A DNA stretch of 64,000 nt, taken from contig JAANDG010000104.1 in NCBI GenBank assembly GCA_036852015.1, positions 62,001 through 126,000 of the forward strand, written 5' to 3'. Positions within the stretch are counted from its first letter, which is position 1. Every line of letters starts with the position of its first letter. The notes beneath the pieces were generated by a model. The model was given only the letters and a program-made list of their open reading frames with translations. It was not told where the DNA came from and did not search any database. This document shows positions 36,270 through 47,900 of this stretch, one piece after another. The position numbers were made by a program, and so were the translations under genes. This stretch comes from Pelodera strongyloides. Its lineage: Eukaryota > Nematoda > Chromadorea > Rhabditida > Rhabditidae.

Positions 36270-36572
36270 AATGCTCGATTTGTTCAATAATCAGACCAAT
36301 GTCGTTCTCAATCCTCGATTTAACCCAGACGAGAAGAACCATGCCTACATAACAAGCCGTGAAGAGAACAGAATCAATGCAGTACCCAGCAAAGTACAGT
36401 TCAGACCTAGGAGAACTAACGCACCTCCAGTAGGACCCGTAATGATCAATCAAGCAGAAACCCATATACATGATAATGCAGTGGTAACAGACGTAGTGCC
36501 AGCAATTAACCAAACAGACAGACACCGACAGCAAGCGCAGATTTCAGTGCACTGAAGCACATACTTCGTACA
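36270..36572 (+). pseudogene. Another BEL/Pao gag N-terminal fragment
   Basis: An open stretch ends in AGCAAGCGCAGATTTCAGTG followed by ACTGAAGCACATACTT, the same bases as in the gag fragments near 31370 and 34210. The sequence upstream is Asn/Arg/Pro-rich with no other recognised domain. It is cut off by the tRNA-Asp-derived repeat. Confidence 0.55.
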
Positions 36573-36720
36573 TGGTGCACCGTCCGGGAAACGAACCCGG
36601 GCCGCCCGCTCGACAGGCGAGCATTTTACACCATTTTCTTCAAAAAGCAATGTACTAGAACCTAGAACATTACATTTACATGTGCTCAGAAAAGAGCAAA
36701 ATTCAGATAATATGCACAAT
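36573..36720 (-). repeat. tRNA-Asp-derived repeat, copy 2
   Basis: On the minus strand: GCTCGCCTGTCGAGCGGGC (anticodon stem-loop with GTC) and CCCGGGTTCGTTTCCCGG (T-arm), then ACGGTGCACCA. The 5' acceptor strand does not pair with the 3' end. The tract GTACTAGAAC...ACATTTACAT and onward is shared with copy 1. The anticodon arm and T-arm are intact, the rest is degraded. Confidence 0.8.
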
Positions 36721-36772
36721 GTGTTGCAATTATTGTTGTTATCTTCACTGTGATTTTTTTTTTTGACGTAAT

Positions 36773-36893
36773 GTATGAATATTCACATTAATTTATTCAA
36801 GGTAATTAAAACCATGTCCATTCAATTGTTGCTTGTCAACCTTTCATCATATTGATGCACATATTTTATGTGTTAATAAATATTTAAAACTGA
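36773..36893 (+). repeat. Dispersed 120-bp repeat, copy 2
   Basis: Nearly identical to 21023-21142 (ATTCAATTGTTGCTTGTCAA, CATCATATTGATGCACA). Confidence 0.85.
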
Positions 36894-38024
36894 CAAACTA
36901 TATCATTTTTTCTTTGAGTAAAAAGAAGACGAAAATTTTCAATCACGCTTTACGGCTTTACACTTGCAATTTAGTTGACTTTATTTTTTACCTTCAAATC
37001 TGACTTCTTATTTGTCTAAATATTTTTGATATGTCAGTTCCGTCCATCCCATCAATTGCTTTTTCATACTTTGGAAGCATCCGACATGTTTGACTCTTTT
37101 CACAAAAAAAACTGTGAACATCGAAATTATTGTATTCTTATTCTGCTTACACGTAAGCTTCCTTTTCTCTATACCAAGGAAAATATTTGTGTCCCATTTC
37201 TCACTCATGATTAATGGCTACAAATTGTGAGCCGCGAGAATCTGGCGCGAAAATATGGCGCGGCGAAGCTCTGGCTATTTGTTGAGCTGCTGAAACGATG
37301 CGCACCTGTGCTTTTGGTTGCGCCGCAATAAATTTTGCACGTGGAAATGACGCTTGACAGCACCAATCCACGGTGTTGACATTTCAGTTCGCGTGTGTTT
37401 TTTTCTTGAATATTTCTGTCTTATTATTTCCTGGATAAGCCTTCCGAGCAGAGATAATTTAGAAAGACTCAGTCAGTACCATAAATAATCAGGCATAGCT
37501 CCGCCTACGTTATATACTTCACAGACTTTTTGAATTTTTTAAGTATCATACAATCATACTCGGTCGTCTTTTAAGTAATCGCTTTTTTAAGTAATTTTTA
37601 GAAGATTTTAAGTAAACACATGGCAATATAAGATAAGTACTGATCTTGTTTACTTTATTATTAAACCCCAAAACAACCTTTTCTAAATACTAGAGCTCTT
37701 TGTCCGCAGTGTTTAGCAAAAGCTAAATAAATAGCATTCCCCAGTTTCCTTTATTTATTCGCGTTCTATTGTTCTGCTTTTGTTTTGGAATAGGAATACG
37801 ATCCGGATTTTATTTTTATCCCGTCAAGCATTACGAATTTGAGGATTTCTTTATTTTCATTATTATTTTTCATTTTTAGTACATAGAATTCCCCAATTTC
37901 ACAGGCAATTCATAATTATAGCAATTATTAATACATCGTGTGCTTTACTTGTAGCCGAGGCAAACCTTATAATTGTTTAATTTATTGTTGACTAGTGTTT
38001 TGTAAATAGTATAAGTCCCCAAAT
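36894..38024. other. Intergenic upstream of the Cys-rich gene
   Basis: No supported gene. The promoter of the 38025 gene presumably lies here, but no clear element is seen. Confidence 0.5.
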
Positions 38025-40552
38025 ATGACCACCAAACTTGGATTACTACTGTTATTACTATGGTCTACCGATTCAACGCTTGCTTCTTACATCTGTGGCG
38101 CGTATCCCAACCAGTATCACAGCGATAAACGTGAGTTATCTTATAATCGTAATTGAATATTAAAATTAATTCTTGTATGTATACGTATAGCTTCTTGTAT
38201 ATGTTGTAGCCTGAGCTGTCATGTCAGTCATGTGTGCTGTGGCCGTAGTTAACAAACATATACAAAATTGCTAGCAGTAGAGAATATAGACAAAAACAGA
38301 ATCAACAGTGATGTATACTTATTTTCAACAATCATTTATTTAACGATTTAACCTGTTCAATATATTTTTAAATTACCACTTTTCAGCTTGCTCCCTACAG
38401 CAAAATGAAAATCGCTCACCAGCATTTTATCAAAATCCGTCTCCATTTCGGATCGTGTTTTCAAATGCAAATTCCTACTCCAGAAATATGAATATGAATC
38501 CCTCCCAATCGCGAAGTTACCCAACCTGGACTAATTTTGGTTCCCACCAACCCTCGGTTCCCACCTATTCTGGGAATAGAATTACCACTGGAAATAATTA
38601 CCTCCTGCCAGTGGTGGCTAACAGTCAAGTTACGAGACAATTCACCGTAACGTTCGGAAATGACCCCTTGAAATCGCAAATTTCCCTTGGAGCACCCAAT
38701 TCAGTAGTTGCACCGAACCCGCCAAAATTTGTTTTTGGAAAATATGGATCATACCTCACGAACCCCATTATGAATCCAAATCCAGTGGCTATTAACCAAA
38801 ATCAAAATAGCCAAACAAATGCGAAAGTTTGTGCAAGCGGAGGACGATTTTTGGGAACAAGGTGAGGTTTTATTACGGGTAATCATACAAGTAGTTTATT
38901 ATATTACGCGCTTAGCATTTAGGTTATGTTTAGGGAGAGAGCAAACGGCCTGAGTTTGTAATAAATAGTCGCGGACCCTATCGCGTCCCAGATGCACCCT
39001 AGACACCTTAAGCGTGGCCCACCGCCCCGCACTGGCACACTCTTTCTTGCGTAGCGGCTAATGAGCAAACAACAACGCGAAAGGCATAATTTAGTGAGAC
39101 CAACACAAATTTTTTTATTGAATTAACTCATGTTTATTCAGTTGTTCCAATTCACTCGAATGCTGGGCAACGGACCCATTTTCTGAATGTCAGAATGGAA
39201 TATGTTGTACGGTTCCAGGACTAAGTGAAGTTGTTAGAAGGTGGGATCGTTTTATTTTCTTCAATTTGTAAACTGTAGTTGTTACATTCCTTTGGTTTTT
39301 TCATAGCTTGTTGCGTGTGGTTGCATTTTATAACTTACTGAACGCATAATTCATGGATTTTCCTAGTCTAGCAGTGAACGATCATATTAAAAAAATTTCA
39401 GTTCACGACGTATTAGAATGGCTCCTTTTCAAGATTTTTCAACGGTGTACAATCATGATTTAAAAGGTACTGTTACATTTGTATAAAAAAACTGTCTTAT
39501 TATGGCAATTAATAGAAGTTTGCTATGAAGCTCATTGGGACCAAAAATCAAAAAGCCCCATCATATGATATGTGCCAGCAAAATAAACTTGCTGTTTTAC
39601 GTATTCTTTCCACTAATGCCCAGGTAGTATATTAAGTACTACGAGATAATTTATTGTCTTTGAAGAAAAATAAATCATTGTATAAAAACCTAATTTCTAG
39701 AAGCCTGTTTCGGCGAGCCAGCCATCTCCTCTTGTCTGGACTCTCTCTGTCCTGTTGGATATCACTGCACCAGAAGGGGATACTGTTGTCCATGTCCCAG
39801 AAATAAGTAAGGATTTAAAATTGGGGGAAGTAGGTTGTCCGCGCACTTCTGGCGGGCGCCAGTTATCCGCCACAGGAGCGCGAATATATTTTTGCGCGTT
39901 CCCCCGCGCTCTCTTGCCGCATCTGCTGTGGGTCACCCAAAGCGTGATGTGTGCGGAAAAACGTGTCTCCAATCTTTGGTTGTTGTCTAAAACCTACGCA
40001 AAGTTAGTAAAACTGGCATATTTGTATGAATTGATTTTTATATCATTTATGTGTATGAATTTACAGATCTCGTGGAAGCTGCACTATACAATTACCATAT
40101 TTGTCAGATCAATGTCCTGATGGATATACATGTGATCCCAAAACTCTCAGGTGAATTTTCAGCCCAATAATTATTTTCTCATTAGTCACTCTCAAGTAAA
40201 GATGGAGTAGAAATTTTGCTCTAACAATAAGGGGGTTTCCAAGAATCTCAAAAATTCGGTGTGTTTCTGTCAATACTACCGTATTTCTGTACGAAACTTG
40301 CATATATATGCAAAAAAATTATTCGTGTAGTCCCAAAATTTTTCACCATACTTGGAAGTTGGAAACCCCATAAACAACCGATCCACAAATCCTCATCATT
40401 ACCCAGTAAAGCACGAACTAAATATCATAATAACTATTTTCAGCTGCTGCGAGCGAGAAACGCGCGAAGCAGTTCAACGCTGCGTCGGCACAAAATGTCC
40501 ACTTGGTTCAAGTTGCGATCGGATTGTAGGAATTTGCTACAAGCGAAGTTAG
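38025..40552 (+). CDS. Secreted Cys-rich repeat protein, seven exons, 347 aa
   Basis: Exons 38025-38130, 38387-38861, 39142-39240, 39402-39466, 39701-39806, 40067-40150, 40444-40552, all with GT/AG boundaries and matching phases (1044 nt). Residues 1-22 are a signal peptide (MTTKLGLLLLLLWSTDSTLA). Residues about 45-190 are low-complexity Asn/Ser/Pro/Gln. The C-terminal half has repeated Cys modules: C-x5-LGTSC...C...CQNGICC, then CPVGYHC...GYCCPCP, CPDGYTC...LSCC and CPLGSSC...GICY. The C-P-x-G-x2-C ... C-C pattern resembles EB/lustrin-like and nematode Cys-rich repeat proteins of cuticle or secretion. It acts outside the cell; no enzymatic function is suggested. It converges on SCYL1 (stop codons 1.36 kb apart). 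The start is the first ATG of the open signal-peptide frame. Confidence 0.88.
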
Positions 40553-41858
40553 GGAAACTTAGCATGCACTTGAAAAAATGGCACATATTATAAGACAATG
40601 TATATTTGCTAAACTGACTATTACCGGAGCCTTACAATTAGTATACTTACTGACGAAATTCGGGTGGTGAGCGGCGAGAAGCTGGCGATATTTAGCGAAA
40701 AAATAATGATGCAGGGTCACAGAAAAGACGAAAACGGCTTATATACAAATGCGGGGTGCGCAGAAAAACCTCGCTGTCTGGGCGATAAACGTGCCGAGGG
40801 GTAAGCCCACTTCGTTCGCCGCACACCATCAAAAGTTTCAAGTTACGGGAAACTGAATTTTACATCGTATTACAACTTTACAATCATTTTTGTTATACAG
40901 TTTATCATTGTAATTTATTTCACGTGTGTTCTATTATTATGCACGGGTAATGTCTTGAATAAAACGGTGCAATTAACTGCATACTAAAGATAAAGAGCTT
41001 TATTATATAAATAAATATCACAGTAGTATTAGCACATAAAAGTTCATTCTTATGCTCGTTGACAAAGAAATAATAATTAAAAAACAAGGATAAGACCCCA
41101 AAAAATAAATCATCAGGAATGAAAATTGTTTTTAAATGATAACCACAATAAAAAAAGAATTCTTGCACAATTTAATAAATGAAAGCCAGAGGGCACCAAA
41201 ACAAAGTTCGGGACTCGGGATAAAAGTTAATAATAAATGCGGATAATAAAATTTACCATAAAAGGAACGTTATAATATTATTCCACTATTGTACGGGGCC
41301 TAGTTGACTTATGTTAGTTGCTCCTTTCCTTTTCTATGTACATCATGCTCACAAATCAATAGGAGAACTTTTGTAAAGGGAATTTTTTTTTTAGAAATAA
41401 TAAAAAATAAATACGGATTCAAGACCCATTCTTCACTTTCATAACAGGACACAATCAAAAGGTACTCAATAAAGTTTCAAAAATTAGATGCATAAACCGC
41501 TTCGTAATCACACATATGGGACTCTTGACTCTGGTAATTTCATCTCTAAACCAGATATGCTAAAATCCTACAAAGGCAATAAATTATTGACTAAATTCTG
41601 TTGAAAGCTAAAACCAATGAAAAAAATAAGTAATTCAATTATCCCCTAAGTTTATAACGAAAATAACAAAACACTCGAATCTCACAAACTCGAAACGAGT
41701 AAAAACAACCCATACCATATACTATAAAGTGTAAGTGCAAAATATCGAATAAAATCCGCAATTAGAAATCATCCCATCCATCTGCACAAGAAGCCTGAAA
41801 ATAAATTGTGTACTAATGAATGTTAAATTAAAATAATAATAATAAATAATAACGACGC

Positions 41859-41902
<44 letters not shown>

Positions 41903-41911
41903 TTCAAAATC
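40553..41911. other. Intergenic between convergent genes, with an AAT microsatellite
   Basis: It holds the 3' sides of the Cys-rich gene and of SCYL1. An (AAT)n tract at about 41837-41902 begins 10 bases past the SCYL1 stop codon, so it lies in the SCYL1 3' UTR. No other gene is supported. Confidence 0.6.
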
Positions 41912-44900
41912 TTAGTATTCGGGTGTAAATGCTCGCGCCCCTCGTCTCTTCTCTGCCAGTTCTCTCTTCTTCTGCTCATTTCTCGCTGCAATCTCTGCTC
42001 TCTTCGCATCGCGATCTTTATTCGCTCCGAGACCGACGGGCTTTGGCGTCAATATGCTTGATGAAGTTAAATCTAAAAAAAAAGTTGATTTTTGGCAGGT
42101 ACGATTGCGGCGTTATGTCAAACCAACGGTTCGCTCCAGGGTGGCGCTCGTATGGCACTCAAACGCAAGTCGATAACTGCAATCTGCAATGTTTCTGAAC
42201 GATTGATCTGTCCAGTAAGCGGCTCCCTCACCGCACACTGCCACCATCCAATCACGATTGGTCGAGTGAAAAATGGCTCAAGACGTACAATCGGGGGAAG
42301 GGTCGTCGGCAAAGAAATGATACAGTGTAAATAAAATCCACGTCCATATGTCCCTAGCTACGGATCCAGAATGTCTAACTGTCCAATTCCTAACAGTTAA
42401 ACCTCCACAAACTTTTGAAATATTAAGAATCATATTTTCGAATGCTTACTCGTGGAAGAAGTACTGTCCTGTGCGTCCCATCCAGAATCTGCCGTCGTTG
42501 ATCCAAAATCATCCCAACCTCCGCCTGAACAGAATTCAATTACAAAAACGCACAATAAAATTAGAATACTAACGAGGCACAGTCCGAACAAGTCAAGGGC
42601 ACTTAGGGCAGCAAATGTTTTTTTGAATTTCTCATTCCTAGTATTAATTTAATACTGGGCTAGTATTAATTTAATTTAAGGCACACATTAATTTTAAATT
42701 GACAAGATACTGTACTTGGCAAACCAAGCGACAACTAGTACAATAGAAATCCGGCATATATACTATAACGAAAATGAAGGAGAGAATATGGAATCTGGTT
42801 CGTCTGGTTGAACTACGAATGCACGAGACCTCATGGCTACAGTACCTGATGGCTCCGATTTCGGCTGCGTAATTCCCAGAAGCGAATCGATATCTGCCTC
42901 GGCTGAAATGTTATAGTACTTGACGTTGAACTCCATAGTTATTCCAACATAACCACCATGGCTAATTACAGTACCCAGTAGACCCATAAAAATCAAAGAT
43001 AAAAGATAAAGCCTGTAAATTTGTATGTCTCGAAACTTACGCGTTTTCTGTTTGGGTTTGAGTCCGCCGCCCAGTTTAAGCTTTCCAGCCGCCGGTTTTG
43101 CCTTCATTATCGGTTGTTTTGGGTCAAATGAACAGATTGTCGAAGCCTGAAAGTGAAAAATGGAAATGTGAAAAAAAAAGTGAAAAAAGTGCCTGAAAGT
43201 GAAAAATGGTACCTCTTCCCTCTTCTTACTGCATTAGTCGTTTGTCATTACGCATTAGTCATTAGTCACAGAGATACGAAAGGGTAGTTCAGAAATACAG
43301 TACTTAATGGCCAGCTTACCACATTTAAATATGTTTGTGAAACATTGTGCGTCTCGTTGTCTCGTATAGAATTGTCTCTAGGATAACTCCAGTTTCTTTG
43401 TGTGTGTGGTGATCGAATGTCACGTAGTTTGTGCACCGCGAGATATGCATTCCCATACTTCTACCATATGCCAACTATGTTCCATTCTGTGCCGCAAGGG
43501 CACAGAAGGGCACATCCAAAACCATGTGTCATTCCCCTTTAACTCACCGGTTTCTCAGTGGGTGGTGGGATGGCAGGCACGTCATCTGCCCAATCGTCCC
43601 AACCGTCGGTCTTTTTAGCTGGTTCCCGGGCGTCGGCCCACTCATCTTCAGAAGGCTCTGCGTCTAAATAATGGAAATATTCAATTAATAGATGAGCAAG
43701 AAAAGTAAATGAAAGGCTTCCATGTGTGATTCACAGCTGGTTCGGTTCTAGCAACAGCTATATTGGGAGGAGATTGGAGATGTGCAAAGGAGGAGCGCAC
43801 ATGAGTGGCCTTTCGCATAGTCTATGTCTGTCTAGAGTGCGCGAACTACCAATTCAGGAATGGGCCACAGGAGTATCTGTGCACACGGAGTGCGTGAGCA
43901 TAGAAAACATGGGAAACACACCATCAATCATCAATGTTGTAGGATTAAACTTTGCTTTCCAAAGACTGGCAAAGACAAGTCCCTCTTGATCCCTTTATCT
44001 CTACCCGCATAGGCTAACCTCAGAGAAGCCGAGCAAAATGATAGGTTACACATATTCATTAGCATACCATCATCCAACGTTCCCCAGCCATCGTAATTTG
44101 AGTTCGCTTTTGGAAAATTATCCGCAATGGTTGGCTTTAATGGTGTTGTACCCAATGGAGCTGATTGAGGGCCAGATGGAGTGCCTGATATAAGGATTAT
44201 TGCCCAAATACGTTAAAATATAAAAGTAATCTGAATATGCTAATGATAAATTAATATTAACAAAACATCTTTTGTAGAAAACAAAGTATAAAATCATTCA
44301 ACGACAAACTAGAAGCGATAAAGAAACCTGGGTACTTCTAAAAAAACTATATTCGCAATATCGTGTCAAATTCAAATGTCAATAAGAGTGCAGAAACCTC
44401 CTACGCTAACAATAATTATAAGGGATCACCATCACCAGCTGGGCAACTCATTTATGAAGTTACAAAAGTATTAGCTCGTAAACAAAAGTCAAAACAAAGT
44501 TACTCACTTTCACTGACTGATTTATTTCCTTCTCCATTAGCCGGTTTGCCGCCCTCCGGTGGCGGAGTTCCCTTGTAAAATTTGCCCGAGAGCGATTTCA
44601 AAGCCCATGAGGCCCATTGGGGTACCTGGAAGTGGAAGTTTTGTAAGTAAATACAATACAATACAATACAGCATACATACACACACACTGACCAAGGTTG
44701 ACTTTTATCTAATTGTAAGATAAATTCTAATGGAAAAAGTGTGCATTTCCAGTTTTAATTTGGTTATAAAAATCTACGTCTACGCATTCCTACGTTCCAC
44801 CAAATAGTCCCTGGTCCTGGTTCTTTAAGAAACAATCTATTCATTGGTCAACTGTGTCCTAATTCATATACACCACAAATTTTTACCAAAAAAATAGTGG

Positions 44901-47900
44901 TAAATCAATACAGTACCTTATCGGATCCAAATATTCCCTTTCCTCCAGCCTTCACTTGGGCCTCCAATTCTGGGATAATATCAGGGTTTTCACTTGCTTT
45001 CTCCAACTTTTCCAGAAATCCTTTGATTGCTTTGAACGCCTGGTCCCGTACCTATAGAAAATAGAACTTTAATTGTACCAACAAGTCTACAACATAATTT
45101 TACTGTTTTACATAATCAATTTCAAGCAATTCATACCATATCGTGTACTACGAAAACGAAAAGTAAATAAGTGAAACGTAAATATACCTAGATCTAGATA
45201 CCAGATACCATAGTTAAATGTCGCACATAAATATTTCAATTAAAAATATAAAAGGTTACACTCATTACAATGGGAAACGAAAGGCTTATTTTTATCGTAT
45301 CCATAAACCACAGAACATAAAAGGCTAAATACATATGGATATATGGAAACGAGGTAAAGAACGAAAGAAGCACCAGTTCTACATAATACTATAATACATA
45401 GATTCGTAATTCGTACCTGTTTTTCTGGATCACACGTGAGCGGCCCAAGAGCGGGAACAATTCTATTCGCAACCTAAAAAAACAACGAAACTTGTTGCAG
45501 AAAAAAAAACGATGTGATGAATGTTTAATCATCTATAAAACCCCATCAACTAAAATAAAAATGATGACGAGTCAGACTTGGTTGGTTGAAAGTCCTAGGT
45601 TGAAACGCAAAATTCATACAGATACAGTACAAAAACTCTTTGTTGAACACCATACACATTATATTTACAACACCTCACTCTCACTCTGAATGTTTTTATA
45701 AGAAAAATGATTTTACCTCAACGAGCGAGTAAAACTGTTGGGTTGCGGACAGGGCCAAGACCGCAGCAACTCGGGCAGGCGGGAATGGATCCTTCATACC
45801 TCTACAATAGAAAGGAAATGAAAACTTAGGGTTCATTTTGGTCCTTTACAGACCTGTCAATATTACCAGCCACCGACATATCTATCGTACCGTACCAATA
45901 AAGATATTATTATTATTATTATTAGATCAACAAACTACTGTAACTGATTAAAACTTAAAACAGTTATATAAGAAGCAGTCAAACTGAATATGGTACCTGG
46001 TACCTCAATCACACCAATCAATAATTCATCTACAAGTTTTAAGCAAAGAAAAATAATCCCATGATACAAAAGATCAAGATCACAGCAAACAAAGTTCAAC
46101 GGCAAGATATTCCGGACAAAGCATTAGATGAATGAATGTTTTAGACAACTAGTCTATACAGGTCTATACAGGCTACACGTTATCTTATTATATAAAGGAG
46201 AAGAGTTTGTCACGGGTTTGTTTTTATGTGCACAACGAAAGCTGTTCATAAAGAAAATTCTTCGATCGAAAGAGCATACAAAATCTTTGCCGCTGGCGAG
46301 ATTCGAACCCACAGTAGCACACAACCTCTCGATTCACAGTCCAACGCTCTACCAGTTGGCTATGCTAGCTTATCATAAGGGTAACAATCTGCTCTACATA
46401 AGCACCTTCAATGGCAAATTTGCATGCAAGCATTAGTCGAGTGGAGATCCAAACTGATTATTATACGTTTCCACAATCAGAGACGTGTGAATGTAAGTGG
46501 CACGGAAGAGAAAGAGACAAGAGTTAACTTTTTACATTTTAGCAATTCTTTTTTGAAATAGGGAAACAATCGGCCGAAGGCGATTCCTCCAGTCGGAGAA
46601 GAGCCCGTAGGGCTCTTCGAACGGCTGGTAGGGTATAAAAGACAAAACATGCCTTGAAAATGTGGAAAACTGGAAAATACTAAATCCAAAATCCTACACT
46701 AATTATAAAAGAAAACGGGATGAAAAATGCTGGCTCTGGCTTAAGTTCCTAAAATATGTGATAAATGATACTGATACACAATTAAATAAACAAAGAAACA
46801 AAACAAGGCTAAGGCAGCTTACCTTGTAAATGCTCCGATTAGAATCTTCTGCCTGCTGGAAGGTTCCAAATAACATCCAATTTTCCCTAGTGAAATGGTC
46901 GTATTCGTACGAATTCCACCATGTTCATCAGTCCCTAAATTGAACTTAATCATCTCAATGTTATCAGACAAATCAGAACCATAATAGTGTCCCTGGGCGC
47001 AGTCTTGAACAGTAAAATCTAAAATCCCTTGTTAGAGCACGGCGCTAACACAGTTTGGGTTTTATCCGAGGTCCTCTTTTCACCACTTTCCACCCAACCA
47101 AGTGTACCCTTTGAGTCTGGGAAAAATACCGTCTTTCTACGAAAACAGACTTCCAAAAAGAACTGAAGAGCTCCAAACATCCAAACGATAAGGAATCCCG
47201 GAAGATAAGGAAAAAAAGCAAAATAAATTCCAAATACCTTGTAATCTAGCCAGATGTTTCATCAATTCCGTATTCAAATTATGTGAATTCAGTTTTTCCG
47301 CCAACGGAACCATGGCCTTCACAGTGCTTTCTCGCACTGCCGGGGAAGTGTCCATAAAGCCTGTGGCCAAATTCCTGCAATGAAACTGATTCCACACAAA
47401 CAGAAATAAATGTGTTGCGGAAATATACATAGATGTAACTGTCGCTAAAAAAATCATCAATGATTCAACTATTAGACAAAGCCACAAGGATATAAGCCCA
47501 CAAACTAATTCACAGTGGCATCACAAAAAGTCGCACATCAGCACATACCAATGATATTCTAATTTCGTTACTTTCAAACTTTCAAAAACAAACAAAAAGA
47601 CAAATTTCACAGTACATAAATACGTTCAAATTTCATAGAAGTACATATGGGTCACGAGACACAAGATCGACCTCAATTCTCAATAAAAAAAACTCACATA
47701 AAGATCTTTTCGTTAACAACTGCAGTGGAAAGGTGAGCGGCAAATTCGTCAATCCGTTCCAGGAGCTTCACACGAGTTGTCCGGTCCGGCGAGCTGAAAT
47801 ATACAAAGCGTTAGATTTACGTGCCAGTGCAACGTGAACGAAGACATATAACTTGTAGGGGTTCAGTGACCGCAAATACGTAGTCGGGAAAAGTCCCCCA

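Noticed and set aside
46282..46366. Functional tRNA-His gene
   Set aside because: The acceptor halves do not pair, the anticodon stem has a mismatch, and it lies within a Helitron-like element.
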